A stretch of 64,000 bases of DNA from Allolobophora icterica (GCA_963556255.1 OY744606.1:76090768-76154767), one strand, 5' to 3'; positions 20,441 to 34,628 are shown, counted from the first letter of the stretch. Translations and numbers: made by a program. The notes: generated by a model not told the origin, from the letters alone.

Positions 20441-22690
20441 GTGTAGCGCACAGCCGTTCGAATGTCCATTCTGCAGTTAGAGCCAGTAATGAACTGATCA
20501 ATATTCAGCGCATCATCGATTTGTCCGTGAGTTGACCATTTCCTCGCTGGATTATGTTTCTGTCGCTACACGCGAAAATCGAAGCCGTGATCCTTTAAGC
20601 GAAAAATATCCACCAGGAGTAGGTCTGCACTCTAGAGGTTTTGATAAGGCGGTATAAAATTTATATAACGCATTCCAAGCATTTCCCAGTAACCCAGGTG
20701 GTTTCAAATCGTGTATACATAGGACTAATTGCTTTTGCTGTAGTTTCCTTCGTGAGAAATCACGTAAAGGGCTTATTTTATTGTAGAGTTCATAGTTTTT
20801 CTTTTACAGATTTTGTGCGCTCGTGTGTTTCCAATTTCCATTCTGACCCCACAGTTTGAAAACGGTGGAATGAGAAGGCGTGGGAAAGGGAATGAAAATC
20901 GAATGGAAAACGGCCATTAAGAGAAGTTTTTACGGCTTAGACAGCCTCAGGATAAACTAAAGAATGGCAAATTGGTAACAGATTCCATTTGGTAGCCGTG
21001 CACTCACAGAGACCGGTAGACAAAGACATTTGATAGCATTTTGTTGCATTTGGGTTAAGTGATTGACCTCCATTGCATTATACTAGGCCCTATATTACAT
21101 TACTTCACGAAGTTCACAATAACATCGCATCAAACTACATCAGCTTACAGCCTAGGCCTAACGCGTTTTGATAAAAAAAAACACACATAAATTCATAATA
21201 ATGTTCAGCATCCTACAATACAGTAAATGCAACGGTGGTCGTGGAGAAACAGGCTGCCATTCGTAAATCCGAGAAGTACTCAGTGCTACCTATTCCCACC
21301 TATTCCTGCCCATTGCCCTCGAGACGCTGGGGCCAATCAACGCTGCCGGGGGTCGATTTCGTCCGCGAGGTCGGTCTGCGCCTTTCGGCCGCTTCTGATG
21401 AGCCGCGAGGCGGCATCTTTCTTATCTAGCGCCTTTCCATTTGTATTCAGCGCTAAAGCACCATCGTATTCCGTGGTACGTTCAATGACTTAGCGGAGGA
21501 CGAGTCCTAATTTCCTGGAAATAACAAATTAACAGATGAATATCTAAGTCCCCGAGGGATCATATGTACCTTGGGGCAACAATAATTAATAATAATAATT
21601 TCAGAGGGAGCGTTGTTCTGGAATGTTCGTAGATGACTTTCTAGAGCTTCCGCATTGAAGCAGTGAATGGCTGGCTGCTTTATGTGCTGCATAAGAATTC
21701 CCTTGTGGAGCGACGCTCCAAGAAGACGGCTCACACGGCTTGTCGAGCAGCCTTGAACCGCGCCGGACCGCTAGAAACATCTATTTTTAAAGTGTAATTG
21801 TAATTTGTAACCATTAATTTAGATAGCGCCAGTTAAAATAAAAGTAATCTGCGCTAGTTTACATAATGTAACCACGGTAATTTCATCAGTAAGAAAAAGA
21901 AAACATAGAAGGCCGGAAGAGTCACAAGTGGCCTGTGATCTGGCGTGGTCTCACGAAAACTGGCTTCCCTGCTACAAAGAAGCCAACTGGACTAGACAGA
22001 TCTGATGGGAGACGTCCAGATGGCATGATCTTCATCCAGTGGAAGTCTGAAAAAATGCCTTGCCTGGGATGCCAGTGTTTTTCACACTCTCGCAGTTGTT
22101 ATGCCATGCTCCACCAGATAAGACGAGGTCACAGGTGCTGTTGTCCAGAGAACAGGTGAATGAAAGATATCAGCAAACACTGCTATGTTATCATCATACT
22201 GCTTTGTGCCATTGGCCTTTGAAACTCTGAACCCGATAAATCAGGATGGTTTCGCTGTTATCAGCCTCCTCGGCTACCGCCTGGCTCCAACATCGGAAGA
22301 TAACAGAGAGACTACTTTCCTCTATCAGCGCTAATTTACGACCATCCGTCGCTTCAACGCATTCGCTGTTTGCGTCAGCTTTTCCACCTAAAACCACCCC
22401 TGAAGACTAGCCATTCCAGAACAATGCTTCCTTTAATATTAGTAATCCTGTAGGATCAAAAATACCTCGAGTAAAAAATAAAAATCATAATCATAACATT
22501 AATGGATTTTTATGCTTCCTTTTAGACTCATGACGTTCCCCGCGATCATAGCGCTCATTCTAGAGTCGAGGTGAACCATTCTGGATCAGCAGGCTAACGC
22601 GAGTCTCCACCAGAATACATCTCATCGAACATCCAGATCAACTGAATCAGATTCAAACCAGTTCAGATCGATTCCAAAACCGGAAACAAG
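20441..22690. other. unassigned DNA upstream of the receptor exon
   Basis: No other exon was recognised. At 21551-21602 a stem-loop (CCCCGAGG...CCTTGGGG) followed by an AAT-rich tail resembles the unit at 20371. The last 100 bases before 22691 should contain the receptor 5' UTR or promoter, but no reliable TATA or initiator element could be picked by eye. Confidence 0.5.
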
Positions 22691-23338
22691 ATGACGGACG
22701 AGGACTACCAGTCCGAGAGCGTCTTTCTGCCCCCGGACTCGAACCTACTCTACCAGAACCTGACCTTCCATTTGGATCACGACACATCCGTCAACTCGAC
22801 ACTCCTCAAGTTCCTCCTCTTCTTCTACAACTCGACGCACCCAGGCGTGGCGCCGGGGTCAGCAGACCATGACGAAACCTCACCGACCTTCGCCGAATAC
22901 CTGGACGACAAGGAAATGCCTCAATTCACGGAAATGTCGCTGATCAAGACGGTCGTACTCTCGGTCATGTTCTTCATCGCTCTCGTCGGAAACGCTGCCA
23001 CTCTGCTCCGGATGTATCAAATGCGCAGGCGCAGATCTACGATTAATCAGCTCATTATGCATCTGGCAACGGCTGACCTTATTGTGACCTTTTTCTGTAA
23101 CGTCACGGACGCGGTGTGGTCGTCGACGATCCAGTGGTATGCTGGTAACGCCGCCTGCAAACTGGTAAAGTTCCTGCAGGTGTTCGGACTGTACTCATCG
23201 ACCTATGTTATTGTCATCATAAGCGTCGACAGATGCCTGGCCATTCTGGATCCGATCAGCAAGAATAAGGCACCGGGTAGAGTAAGAACCATGATCATCG
23301 TCGCCTGGACGCTGAGTGCCTTATTCAGTCTACCACAG
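22691..23338 (+). CDS. GnRHR-like: GnRH/corazonin-type receptor, first coding exon (partial)
   Basis: This encodes 216 residues of a class A GPCR of the GnRH/corazonin/AKH receptor family, a Gq-coupled plasma-membrane neuropeptide receptor. The N-terminus is about 84 residues with three N-glycosylation sequons (N23, N35, N47). TM1 is at about 85-108 (GNAATLL with Asn 1.50), TM2 at about 118-142 (LATADL, Asp129 = position 2.50), and ECL1 has TIQWYAGNAACK, very like vertebrate GnRHR, with Cys156 for the conserved disulphide. TM3 at about 158-182 ends in DRCLAI (DRY variant), and TM4 at about 200-215 ends in LFSLPQ. At 23339 CAG|GTCAGT is a strong splice donor in phase 0, and the frame soon meets a stop in the intron. 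The start ATG has A at -3. Remaining exons (TM5-7) were not found in the window. GnRH versus corazonin type cannot be settled from this part. Confidence 0.88.
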
Positions 23339-23930
23339 GTCAGTCAGACGCATACGAAACTTATCGTATCTAATGCAATTATGCTATGGTCTGTCAGACG
23401 CACACATATCGTATCCTACCTAATCTCATTATGCTATGTTTCTTAATAGAATGTAGGACAGTGTGATCTAAGTATGATCATGTTCGATCTGAGATGATCG
23501 AATGAAATGTGATCCAATGTGAATGGGTCAGATCTTCTGTATGCTCTGGATCTGATGCAAAGCGATTTTTCACCTATCCGATTTCATATGACCTGATAGC
23601 ATCTCACATGATCAAAATTGAATCGATCTAAGAAAGCGAGTCGGCTGAAATGTTGAGATTCGTTGCAACGCCTGAAACTGAAACGGGTTTTCGATCTTTC
23701 TACATATGCTCCCATGTCCGTAGTTGTCGTCTCTGATGAGTTTTCTTGAAGAGGAGCTATATAAATCTGCGATTGAATTACATTACATAGTTGACCTATG
23801 GGTCGCGTTCATTTCATGCACTTCGGTCCTATGTCCAGCAAACGGACAAATTCCAAAGTCCTCGACATCGAGACAATACATCATGACATTTACTTCTCAA
23901 CTGAAGCGAATATTAAGTTATACTGCTTGG
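23339..23930 (+). other. start of receptor intron, unassigned
   Basis: Begins with the donor GTCAGT. No exon was recognised. GTCAGACGCA.AC and TCGTATC recur at about 23342-23372 and 23393-23413, a small local duplication. Confidence 0.55.
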
Positions 23931-24100
23931 CATGGAAGTAATTTGTGGGGGGGGGGTACGAGGGGTACCGTACCCCCACTTTTTAAACAATGCCAATCAA
24001 TATTTAATTATTGTGCCTTCCCAGGGGTGGTCTCCAGGCAAAAAGCGGAAGTGGAGAAGAAATTGGTACCCCCACTTTTTAGACCAAAGTTACGCCCCTG
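23931..24100. mobile_element. hAT MITE, 170 bp
   Basis: The right end GTTACGCCCCTG and the left end CATGGAAGTAAT form imperfect terminal inverted repeats. Perfect 8-bp target duplications CTGCTTGG flank them (23923-23930 and 24101-24108). Inside, GTACCCCCACTTTTTA occurs twice. Non-coding; hAT by the 8-bp duplication. Confidence 0.85.
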
Positions 24101-24108
24101 CTGCTTGG

Positions 24109-24637
24109 TAACAGGTGCACGTCTTGGCAAACAACTTGCCCAGAGGCACGTATTGGCAATTGTCAATGCATCTCTATCAGCACGTGTACATGCCATGGGA
24201 CCCATAAGAGACTTGTATTCCCATACATAACTCCTTTACGGCAAATATCTTGCTTTCTCTTGCATTGGACCATCCTTCTCGAACAGTCTGTCATTAAGCT
24301 TACCAACTATTTCGTAATAGACAGCTCAGGAAACAGTTGCAAGATATTATAAGACGCATCTTTTATAATCTTTAGGTTGCTGTTGTGAGTTTCTTAAAAA
24401 GACGCTATTTCTCACACATATAATATATAGTAACATACACACATACAGTACATACATACAAATAGTCACGATATACATACACATGGGTTCCATCGTATAT
24501 AATGGGTATACCGACAAAGACGACGGATTCCGAAAGCAGCCACGAACCCTAAATCGTTAGGCTTCTATTGATCGACGCGGACTTATAAATTCTGCGTTGT
24601 TTTACTGTTTTAATGCGATAAGACTAATCTTAATCGT
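24109..24637. other. unassigned DNA
   Basis: A short ACATAC tract lies near 24430-24485. No gene recognised. Confidence 0.5.
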
Positions 24638-24885
24638 AATCTCGAGATTTCTACAGCGCCCAAACAAGCGAAGTCGCGGAAACCAGCTTATTCACAGTGC
24701 TTAGTCAAAACAAAATCGATAGGCATGAAGGCTCAAAATGATTTCCAGAGGGTCAGGAAGACATATAGTCAGACGGCTAAGGTGGATGGTGCTTAGAACT
24801 GAAACGGAGTTAGAGAGAGGTAATGGAATGAGATATACTATAGGATTTGTGGAAAAGGAATTTTTCAGTTTTGAGTAAGTAAGTA
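24638..24885 (-). mobile_element. LINE 3'-end repeat family A, copy 3
   Basis: Starts at TCTCGAGATTTCTACAGCGC and carries AAGCGAAGTCGCGG, CAGACGGCTAAGGTGGATGG and TTCAGTTTTGAGTAAG in the family order. Next to it are GTAA tetranucleotides (24873-24890). The - strand frame contains LLTYSKLKNSF, reminiscent of the LKTYLF end of LINE ORF2. Confidence 0.6.
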
Positions 24886-26152
24886 AGTGGCCTTTGATGC
24901 ATCTGAGAAGCGCAAATGCATTGCATTGTTTGCAACGATCACATGCATTATTTGCATATTTAAAATAGAATCTATGACAGAAGCAGGTTTTATAGACATA
25001 CATGCAGAGCTCAATGGAACTAAAGATACTTCGATTATGAGTGAAAGGCTTGTACAGAAATATCAAAAGGTGTGGTTTTTGGTGAGTTTGATAACAGTTA
25101 GTGTCCGCTACGTTAGGTGAGACCGCGTGTATGGAACAATAACAGTTGTAATATCATCCACTGTTAATAATTGTTATTGAGATTGCCAGAGAAAATATTG
25201 GACGGATTCGGTTTCGCTTGGACTGTGTGACCTCATTCCGGTCTGTCCTTGAAGACCTTGATTTATATCGAGCCACTTCTATGCGACTTCACCTTTCAAA
25301 GTAATCATTTCAGCGTTTGCTTCTTTTATGAAATTGGATTGACGGTGGGCAGACAATCAGAAAGACAGACACACACACACACACAGATACACAGACACAC
25401 AGACAGAAGGACAGACAGACGGTCAGACGGACAGACAAACAGACATAGCAGGGTTATCACAAGTCGATGTTTGTGAAGTCTCGTCAGTATAATATTTTTA
25501 TTACTATGACTTAAATCCTAAGCTGGTATTAGTAGAAAGCATCTTAGCATTATCAAACGAAGCCACTTACATTTTCTGCAGAGTCTTTCTCGGTAAGCCT
25601 AATCGACATAAATATTCATTAAAAAATGGATTTAATTGAGTATTTCACCCAAGACCTATTTTTTTATCTAAGAAACCGAAAGGAAAATTCTTCAATACAA
25701 AAGTTGTAGACTTGCAGACTGGTTTGGACGATAGTACTATCACAGTTTGTAGAGAAGATAAGAATGTTGCATTCCAGTTTTTTCGCCAATAGTAACTGTC
25801 TATTTCTTGTTTACGAACTACATTTACTTATGACCAACAAAAATGAAATAATCCGAGTGGTTAATTGGCGGAATATGACGCAATTGCCGTTTTCATCACC
25901 AATTTTTTCCTTTCCCAATCTAGCAGGTAAATCTATTTTCTCGTTTCGTTGTTACCTATGTTAGAGGACTCTTATCTTACGAGATTATAGGTTAGTTCCC
26001 GTTGTCTTTGTTGATTTCTGTTCTCTCCTTCAATTCATCGGAAGACAGCTATTATGAAATAATCCACGTGGTTACCTCCTTTGACTCATGTAAGTCTCTT
26101 GTTTCTTGTTATCTTAATCAGAGACTTTTGCCTTTTGAGACATAATCGTTGT
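24886..26152. other. unassigned DNA with a CA/CAGA tract
   Basis: Imperfect (CA)n and CAGA repeats lie at about 25366-25446. No supported gene. Confidence 0.5.
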
Positions 26153-26470
26153 CGTTATCTCGAGATTTCTACAGCGCCCAAAAGGATCCGCGTCGCGGGA
26201 ACCAGTTTATACATGGGCGCTTAGTCAAAACAAAACAGATAAGGTCAGAATCTGTTCCACGTCAAGATCCTAGGATCAATGAGGCAGGCAGACCGCTAAG
26301 GCGGATGGCGTTTGGACTTTGAGCGGCGAGAGAGGATAAGGAGAAGAGGAGGAATGAAGAGAGGATGTGTGGGAAGGAATGTTGTTTTCAGTTCTGTGCA
26401 GAGATCGTAGCAAGAGGTGCAGAGTTGGTGCGTTCGTAGGCTGTATCAGATGATCGTAACTCCAAAGGGT
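26153..26470 (-). mobile_element. LINE 3'-end repeat family A, copy 4 (longest)
   Basis: Contains TCTCGAGATTTCTACAGCGC, GCGTCGCGGGAACCAG, GCTTAGTCAAAACAAAA, AGACCGCTAAGGCGGATGGC, TTTTCAGTT and GTAGCAAGAGGTGCAG. The copies at 7929 and 13240 share the last blocks. Confidence 0.6.
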
Positions 26471-26745
26471 TAATTTCCCTTGGCAAATATCAGTTCCTTG
26501 TTTTCACATTACCAATGTCAGACGACTTGTAGATTGTGATAAACAACCCTTGAGGTCAATGTTCCTAGTTTCTTGTTTTCTTGTTTTCATGTTGTTTATA
26601 TCGGACGAAAGTTGTGCTTAGAATGGCGCAAGAGATCGCGCTGTCATCGTTGCACGTGACTCATTTCAGTCTCAATTTGTATCAAACTTCGACAAATTGA
26701 AAGCTTATTATTGTGTTAACAGCTAACGGATAAATTATGTCTGTG
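26471..26745. other. unassigned DNA
   Basis: No gene or recognised element. Confidence 0.4.
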
Positions 26746-27110
26746 CGTCTGCATGGCTGGCAGTCTCTTTGTGTGTCTGTGTGTCTGTCTGTTTATGTCT
26801 GACGGTCTCTGTGTGTCTGTGCCTGCCTGTCTTTCTGTCTGTGTCTGTGTATGTGTATGTCTGTCTGTCTTTTTGTTCACCATCTGCCCGACTGGCTGTC
26901 GTCTGGCTGTCTTTCCGTGTGTCCATCCGTATGTCTATCTGTCTGTCTGTCTGCCTGTCTGTCTGTCTGTCTGACTGACTGACTGACTGACTGACTGACT
27001 GACTGACTGACTGACTGACTGACTGACTGACTGACTGACTGACTGACTGACTGACTGACTGACTGACTGACTGACTGACTGACTGACTGACTGACTGACT
27101 GACTGACTGA
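26746..27110. repeat. CTGT-rich tract and perfect (CTGA)35
   Basis: Imperfect TGTCTG repeats from 26746 to 26970 lead into an uninterrupted CTGA tetranucleotide array at 26971-27110. The long Ser-Val-Ser-Gln frame on the - strand is a repeat artefact. Confidence 0.95.
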
Positions 27111-28312
27111 TTGTTTGCTCCATTCTCTGGTGACTTTGATGGCGGTGCTTCAAGCCTCAAGACCCGCAGAACTTATCTTGGTCAAATGTACTGCTGTCGG
27201 CAATATGTTTGTTATTCATTGTACGAAGAAGGTTGATCCTTTGTTAATATGGGTGTCCGTTGCCAGTGTTCGATATCGGACACGGGGGAAAACAGGATAA
27301 TACGAAAACGATAACGGTTATAGGAAACCTGTTACAGAGGGAGAGGAGTAAGAAGAAGTGGAGTAAGAGGAAGGACAAGACGAAATGAAAAGGTTGAACT
27401 TGATAACGAAGGAAACTGATATGTAGGAAGACGAGTGTGAGGATAAGGAGATTAGAAACATGAGGAGGAGCATGATGATGAACATGCGTTATTTTTAATA
27501 GGTCATTTCTATTGCGTCGGTGTCTAATGCAAGAGACGTCAACTAAAGCCAATCAGTTTTCTGGTCAACATCCAGAAGATTAGTTAGACAGACAGTCAGC
27601 CTCTGGTGGATATGCAGTCTGCGGAAGATAAGTCCTAAGTTGAGAAAGAAATGACATCATCTACTTAAAAAAACGAACATATACAGGGAGGGAGTTCAAA
27701 AATCTAGGTCTAAAAAGAGTATTGGATAAAGATAATCGCCGAAGATGGCTGATGGCAATGAGAACGTTCTTTCTTATCGTTGCATCACCAAATAGCAGAC
27801 GATAAGTTGGTCTGGTAGTATACCACTACTATAGTGTCCGGTAATTGTAACTCGTGTTTTAATGTTGCAGCGCCTGCTGTTACCCGCATGCGGGAAATAT
27901 AATGCATTACGCAGACATCCTTTGGAGAACTCGTTTATCTGAAAATTAAGCGCAATATCCAATTAGTGGCGCCACAGGGGCTTCTCCGATCACTAGGTGT
28001 AAGGCCATAAAGTAGAGCAATTTCGTCATTGTCCAGCAACAAATGGACGGACGGCCATACGTGTGCGTGCATTGCAAATTTTGTGACGGTGGGTAATATA
28101 CTGAGTTGGTTTTGAGTCTTTCCTCTGTAAAGATAGAATGAGAGACGCAAAAAAGATGGACAGACAGAATCGGATCTATCCCAATGTAAATTCGAGTGAG
28201 TAAATAAGTAAACTGTTGTGAATTTCGTATGAGCGATTTACTATGCAATAAGAGCTCGGGAAGGTCATGAGACCTTGCGAGATGGAAGAAGGAGGTTAAA
28301 TAAATGAGAAAG
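27111..28312. other. unassigned DNA
   Basis: No gene supported; purine-rich near 27310-27480. Confidence 0.5.
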
Positions 28313-29092
<780 letters not shown>

Positions 29093-32083
29093 CAATTACC
29101 AAGAACTTAATAATAGTACACCTGTATATAATGTATCTATATTACACTGCATATACTGTAACATTGTATGGAATAGTTTAGCTGTTAATACAAAAGTTCT
29201 ATCGCTCTTATGTAAAAGACACCAGCAGATTGCGCGAATCTGTTACATATAGGAATGCAAGTCTTAGAACAATTTAGTTTGTCTTCAATTCCGTTCGGTT
29301 TTATCTGAGTAGCAGAACATCGTTAGCGACTCCGGTGCAGACCTAAGTGATCACAGACCAATTCTGTTTCTCTGTTCATTTGCCGTTTTCACAGCTGCAG
29401 CAGACATGCAAGAGGCGGTTTCATCAGCGCTTCTCGTGGCGATGGTGCAAGACATTGTTACCCGGGCATTAAGAAGCTAAGAGAGTTCAGTTACTGAATG
29501 TACCCAAATTAAATCCGAAGATGTGCGGCGAACACTGCCCAGATGAGCTGCACTTTCAATGCATTGAATACTTATACAATCCGCTTTATTTTATTGATAT
29601 ACGCTGCATCTCTTAATTCTGTTGTTAAAATACCAGTGAATTCTTCGACGTTACATTGTAAAGCTGAATTTTATCAGCTGAACGAGAATGTCATGTCTGC
29701 AATGGTTCGATATGTGAATGTCCGTTGACTGGCCAATAACAAGCGAGATGCATCGCATTAAATGTTCACCTAAATTGAAATGTTAACTAAAATCAGAGAT
29801 TCATATTTGGATTTAGAAAATAAGCATTGTCATGAACTATATGAGCGTTTTCTAAAGAACGCAAACAATAAGTTTGATTGTTGTTTTGCATAGATTTCGC
29901 CATCACTCTTATTCTCATTTTAATAAAGCATTTGAAGGCATATTTCTCAATGTCTGTGATGAGGTTCGTCTGTCGATGAGTTGTAGTTCCAGTTTTAAGC
30001 GTGAAATTGGTTGCGCAGAATTAAGCTACTAATGCTCTGAGAAAAAGTCTTAAGCACTTTAATAATAAGGTTAGTTTAGCTTTCATGGCTCTTTTATTAG
30101 GATGTTAGAAAAGCTTTTGACACCGCTGTGCATTGCAAACTCTTTGATTCATTGCTATAAGCGGGGCATACCCCTCTCATCAGTAGCTGTCTTGGAAATC
30201 TGGCACAATAAACGGTTTGGTAAACTGCATTGGGGCGGTTGCTTTTCGCGTTGCGCTTCCGTGGTTCTTGATGTAAGGCTGAGTAGTTTTTATCACCCAT
30301 TCTTTTTAATATTACCATAAGCTCTTTGTTGTGCAACTGCGTCAACCTGACGTGGCTTGTCACATAAATTCTGTTTTATTGGCTGTTTGTTTTATGCTGC
30401 AATGACCACCTGTTAATGCGCTTCAAGACGTTGCTTGATTTATGCTTTTCTATTTCCATCACAATAGATCAGCAGTTCACACCCTCATACTACATCAATC
30501 AAAATGCTTTTATTGTTCACCATAAACATATAGGTGTGAAAATAAAAAGTACATGTCACATGCAGTGACAATGGGAGTACCCAAAGGAACGAACCGTTCC
30601 GCTAATAGGGCCCCCTAGTTACAATAAATCATTACAACCAGTGGAGCAGTTCGTTAAGTGTCGTGTCCATTATTATTTATAGCATTAAAAAGACAAAACA
30701 AAACAAAGCCCACCCCATCAGCCCCAATTGTCAAGCATCGTGTGCCTAAAACAGTGAGTATAATCAAACCGCTTCAGACCAGCCCTAACATTTTTTAAAG
30801 ATCAATTCAAGCAGTAGAATTGCTCCTTAAGCAATATAAACACAGTCCACAGACCCAGTTGAGAACCTCTAACTTCAAAAGTTCAATTGCATAACACACT
30901 CAACACATAGGCCTACACTCCTTCTATCATCCTGTTCAAAGCATTAACAACAATTAGGTATGGCTGTTGCTTGAAGTAAATTGGCTAATCCCTTCAATAA
31001 TTCCATGATTTTAGGGAATGTCCCAGTTCCGTGGTTACCATCATTAAAATACCTTGCTGCTGTGATTAACAGCGGGAAATCACTAACATTCGATAGGGAG
31101 ACTGTTATCACTAACGTTCAACAGGGAGAGACTGCTGGGCGATATTTCTTTTCTGCTTATACATGTAGGATAACTGCACTATCCATAAGCCAAAGACTTG
31201 AAAGGCCTCACTGAGCTCGTTCATTTATCTCTTCGAGAAAGCTACTGCTTGCAAATACTGACTGGTACTTCCTCTGCTGATAAGTACACACGAAGTCAGC
31301 AGTTTAACATGTTGGAATTCCAGTACAGAACCACATGTATGAACCATAGCTCATAAATCCAGCAGTGTTATTTGTCTTCAATAGAAATGCTGCACCACTT
31401 TCTTTTGGCGTGTAGCTCATCAAACATCAGTTTTTCCTGTAGATATTTTGAGGAGTTGTTTTGTTCCACCAGTGTTCCCGAACTCTCTTTAAATTCAAAT
31501 CTAACTTCATTATAATTATTTACGAACGTTTTCGTAACATCTCCCTTGATCACATTTTCGTATTGCTGTTTGTGTCAGATACTCTGTCGAGTCATTTGAT
31601 ATTTCTCTGCCCTCGGGGGCGTTATTAAGTATTCATAACTACGGCTATAGCACAGTGGACAAGACAAGGTGGGATCAGTTCTGAATTTATAGGTTCCGGG
31701 TAAACGCACTGGGCACCATGTAGCAGTTCTGTCGAAAATTGCATCAGGATCCTGGGGATTATCCGTTCAGGCGTATCTTTCATATAAGATTCGGTAAGAT
31801 GACATGATGGGAATAGATCAGAGAGCTGGAGGCGCCCACGAACAGCATAAGTGTGGTGCATCCTATGTGGGAGTGTTTACCTAAGTACAAAAAGCTAACA
31901 ACAGAGAATAGTATAACGCCAGGTACTTAGTTTTTTTTATTGGATTAGTCGTCCAACAGTTAAGCAGAGAAGACAACGATAAGTAATTTGAGTTCTGATG
32001 GACCTGAAAATTAAATTTAAAAAGATAGATTAGTTTTAAAAAATAAGTTGCGGCGTGTCTTTTCAGTGTCACGTGGACTGGAA
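29093..32083. other. unassigned DNA, 3 kb
   Basis: No exon, RNA gene or recognisable repeat could be supported. One TAGGCCTA lies near 30909. It could be intron of the receptor gene, if that gene extends this far. Confidence 0.5.
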
Positions 32084-32235
32084 TTGTAATTGTAATTGTA
32101 GGAAATTTATATAGCGCCACTTCAGCAGGGAATCCTCAGAGGAGCTCCGACCTAACACAATGAAACCACGATCAACCACTTTTGCGCGTTTGCGGGAAAG
32201 AGGCAGAGAGAGGCTGAGGAGTTCGTATAGGCCTA
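32084..32235 (-). mobile_element. CR1/L2 LINE 3'-end fragment
   Basis: The reverse complement contains TCTCAGCCTCTC-like, TGGTTTCATTGTGTT, GGTCGG and AAGTGGCGCTATATAAAT, followed by an AATTACAATTACAATT tail. The same blocks in the same order form the 3' end of the LINE at 54660-56203, so both come from one family. Confidence 0.7.
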
Positions 32236-33514
32236 TTCGTTTATTGTGAATCAAAAGTTGTCAAACCGCAGCTTCTTACAGAAAGAGTATACTACAAAAA
32301 ACATTAGTCTAGATTATGAAATGAAAACGAGAGGAAGAGAATTATTTAGATCCTGGAACATGTTCGAACAAGTCTCTAGGTATACAGTTGTGATTGTCCT
32401 TGCATGGAAGTTCATGTCGTAGGTTGTGAGGATATTTATTCCAGGAGGATGGGTCGTCTACAGCAAAACTTCTGTGCTGGACAGTGGAAGTCCGGACTGG
32501 GGAACAAACCAAGTCGCTTTGCGTGGCAGAGCGGAGAAATCTACGACCAGCAATGGAAGTGAAACGTAACGCTGCTTAAGACGAGATGAAGCAGAGGCTG
32601 AGAGGCATTTACGCATGAGCATCAATCTCTTAAACTCATGCGCTTTTGCATTGGTAACCAGCGCAGTTCCTCCCACGTGAAACTGGATATGTTGGAATTC
32701 GTCCAGGCGCCCCAGAACGTTCAACGGCGATATTTAAACAAGGGCAAAGTTATCTAAGAATAGAGCGAACTCACCGTCCCAGTATACATATAAAGACAGA
32801 CCGGCAGAGGCAAAAACAGAAAATAGGAAGATGGATAAGGCAGATATAGACCATCGTTTATACGATTATTCCCCAAGTCATCTGTCTTTCTTTCAGTTAA
32901 CGTGTACGCAGGTCCAGAAGAACGATTAATTTCGCCAAATTGCGACGGTATCTGCAGTTACGGTCTTCTGAGAATCTCAATGAAACCTGTCAGGTTTATA
33001 CTAGAGAAGGATTCCTCTGACGATTGCAAGCGGCCCACGCGATGAACCAACGAGTCCATACCGCTCACGCACAACATGGCTTGTCCGTAAGCCCAACGGA
33101 CGGCCAATGCAACGCTAAATCACGGCAAATTACGCAACGAGTTGGTCTGGTTTAGTTCAATTTCACCCGTTAAGCCAGCCTGAAAAAGTCCTACTTAACC
33201 GTCTTAGCAACAACACATAACAACCAACATCTGGGTGACGTAAGACAATCACAATCTACTACGTAATTACTTCGTCTCAACAGTCCGATGACGTCGACTG
33301 TCTTGTTAAAGGCTTTGCTGGACTCTGCAGCGTCAGGCGATGTCGTTTTCGGAGTCAGCTTCTAACCGACGTGATGTCATGAACGAAGACGTCATTCTTC
33401 CCGCGTACAATGACGTCACGATATTCTCATCGATTCTTTCGCCGCATGAAACCTCTAAAACGCCAAAACCATTTCAACATGGCGGTGTTTAAAGAACGCA
33501 GAATAGCCTGAAAT
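32236..33514. other. unassigned DNA
   Basis: No gene or repeat recognised. Confidence 0.5.
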
Positions 33515-33815
33515 ATGCATGTATGAATGCATGATAAATGTATGTAAGTATGCACGCATGTGTGCATGTGTGCATGTAATATGTATCCATGCATGTATGA
33601 ATGTATGTAATGTATGCATGCATGAATGTATGTGTGTATGTATGTATTATTATATGAAGATTCATAGAGCAAGTTAATATAACTATATACACCGCACATA
33701 TCGCTATGTAAGAGTATGAATGAATGTATGTATGTATGTATGTATGCGTGTATGTACGTATGTATATAAGTATGTATGTTTGCATGTATGTATATGTATG
33801 CATATTTAGCAGATC
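33515..33815. repeat. degenerate ATGT repeat
   Basis: Two tracts of imperfect ATGT/GCATG units (about 33515-33650 and 33715-33812) are separated by about 65 bp of unique sequence. Confidence 0.8.
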
Positions 33816-34315
33816 TAAAATTGTTATCAAAGAAGCTCCTTACAGTCATATAGAAATGCTCTTGCCTGAGAATAATGTATCTGTTTTATATACGTATGTA
33901 TGTTTGTGTGGATTATTATATATGTGTGTATCATGTATAGGCCCTATATTGTATAATGTGCGAATGGAATTACTGAAATATTCACGAGTCGGTCGCACCT
34001 CGCCTTGAGAGCCTTAAACAGTTATTTCGTTGGTGGCAATACATTCACGTACAAAACATCGCTATTGTTGTTTCCCTCTCTTCACAAGCATCGAATAAGT
34101 TGAGTGGAAACGCTGCGTGTGCAAATGACTGACAGGAGATGGATTCAGGCCTCTGAACATCTGACAAGTCTAGACGGAGGCTTTGACGACGTCACCACCG
34201 CCGCAGGAAATCCAGTTTGCCGACAGATTGTGTCAGAAGCCACAGACAGTCATAAATAAGAAAACAGGTCTCTGGCGAGTATAGCTGCAGGTCGCATATC
34301 GCAACATTATGGTCA
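33816..34315. other. unassigned DNA
   Basis: No supported gene. Confidence 0.5.
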
Positions 34316-34330
34316 GTGGCGCCACTGCCC

Positions 34331-34400
34331 TCTGTGTGTGTGTGGGTATGTATGTGTGAGTGTGAGTGTGTGTATGTGTGTGTGTGTGTATGTGTGTGTG

Positions 34401-34440
<40 letters not shown>

Positions 34441-34587
34441 CACGAATGTGTGCGTTCGTGCCTGTTTGTGTGCTTGGGTGTGTGCGCGCTCGTGTGTGAC
34501 ACTGTGTGTGCAAGTGTGTGCGTTCGTGTGGGAGCGTGTGCGCGTGTGTGTGCTTGCCTGAGTGCGTGTGTGCGCGTGTGCTTAGCT

Positions 34588-34628
<41 letters not shown>
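34331..34628. repeat. GT-rich minisatellite, left part of the 330-bp array
   Basis: (GT)n with variant words. The segment from CACGAATGTGTGCGTTCGTG at 34441 to 34628 reappears at 41747. It is the first part of an array unit cut by retrotransposon copy 1; the rest of the array continues at 41605. Confidence 0.9.

Noticed and set aside
26735..27160. Ser-Gln-Ser-Val repeat frame
   Set aside because: Translation of the (CTGA)n array.
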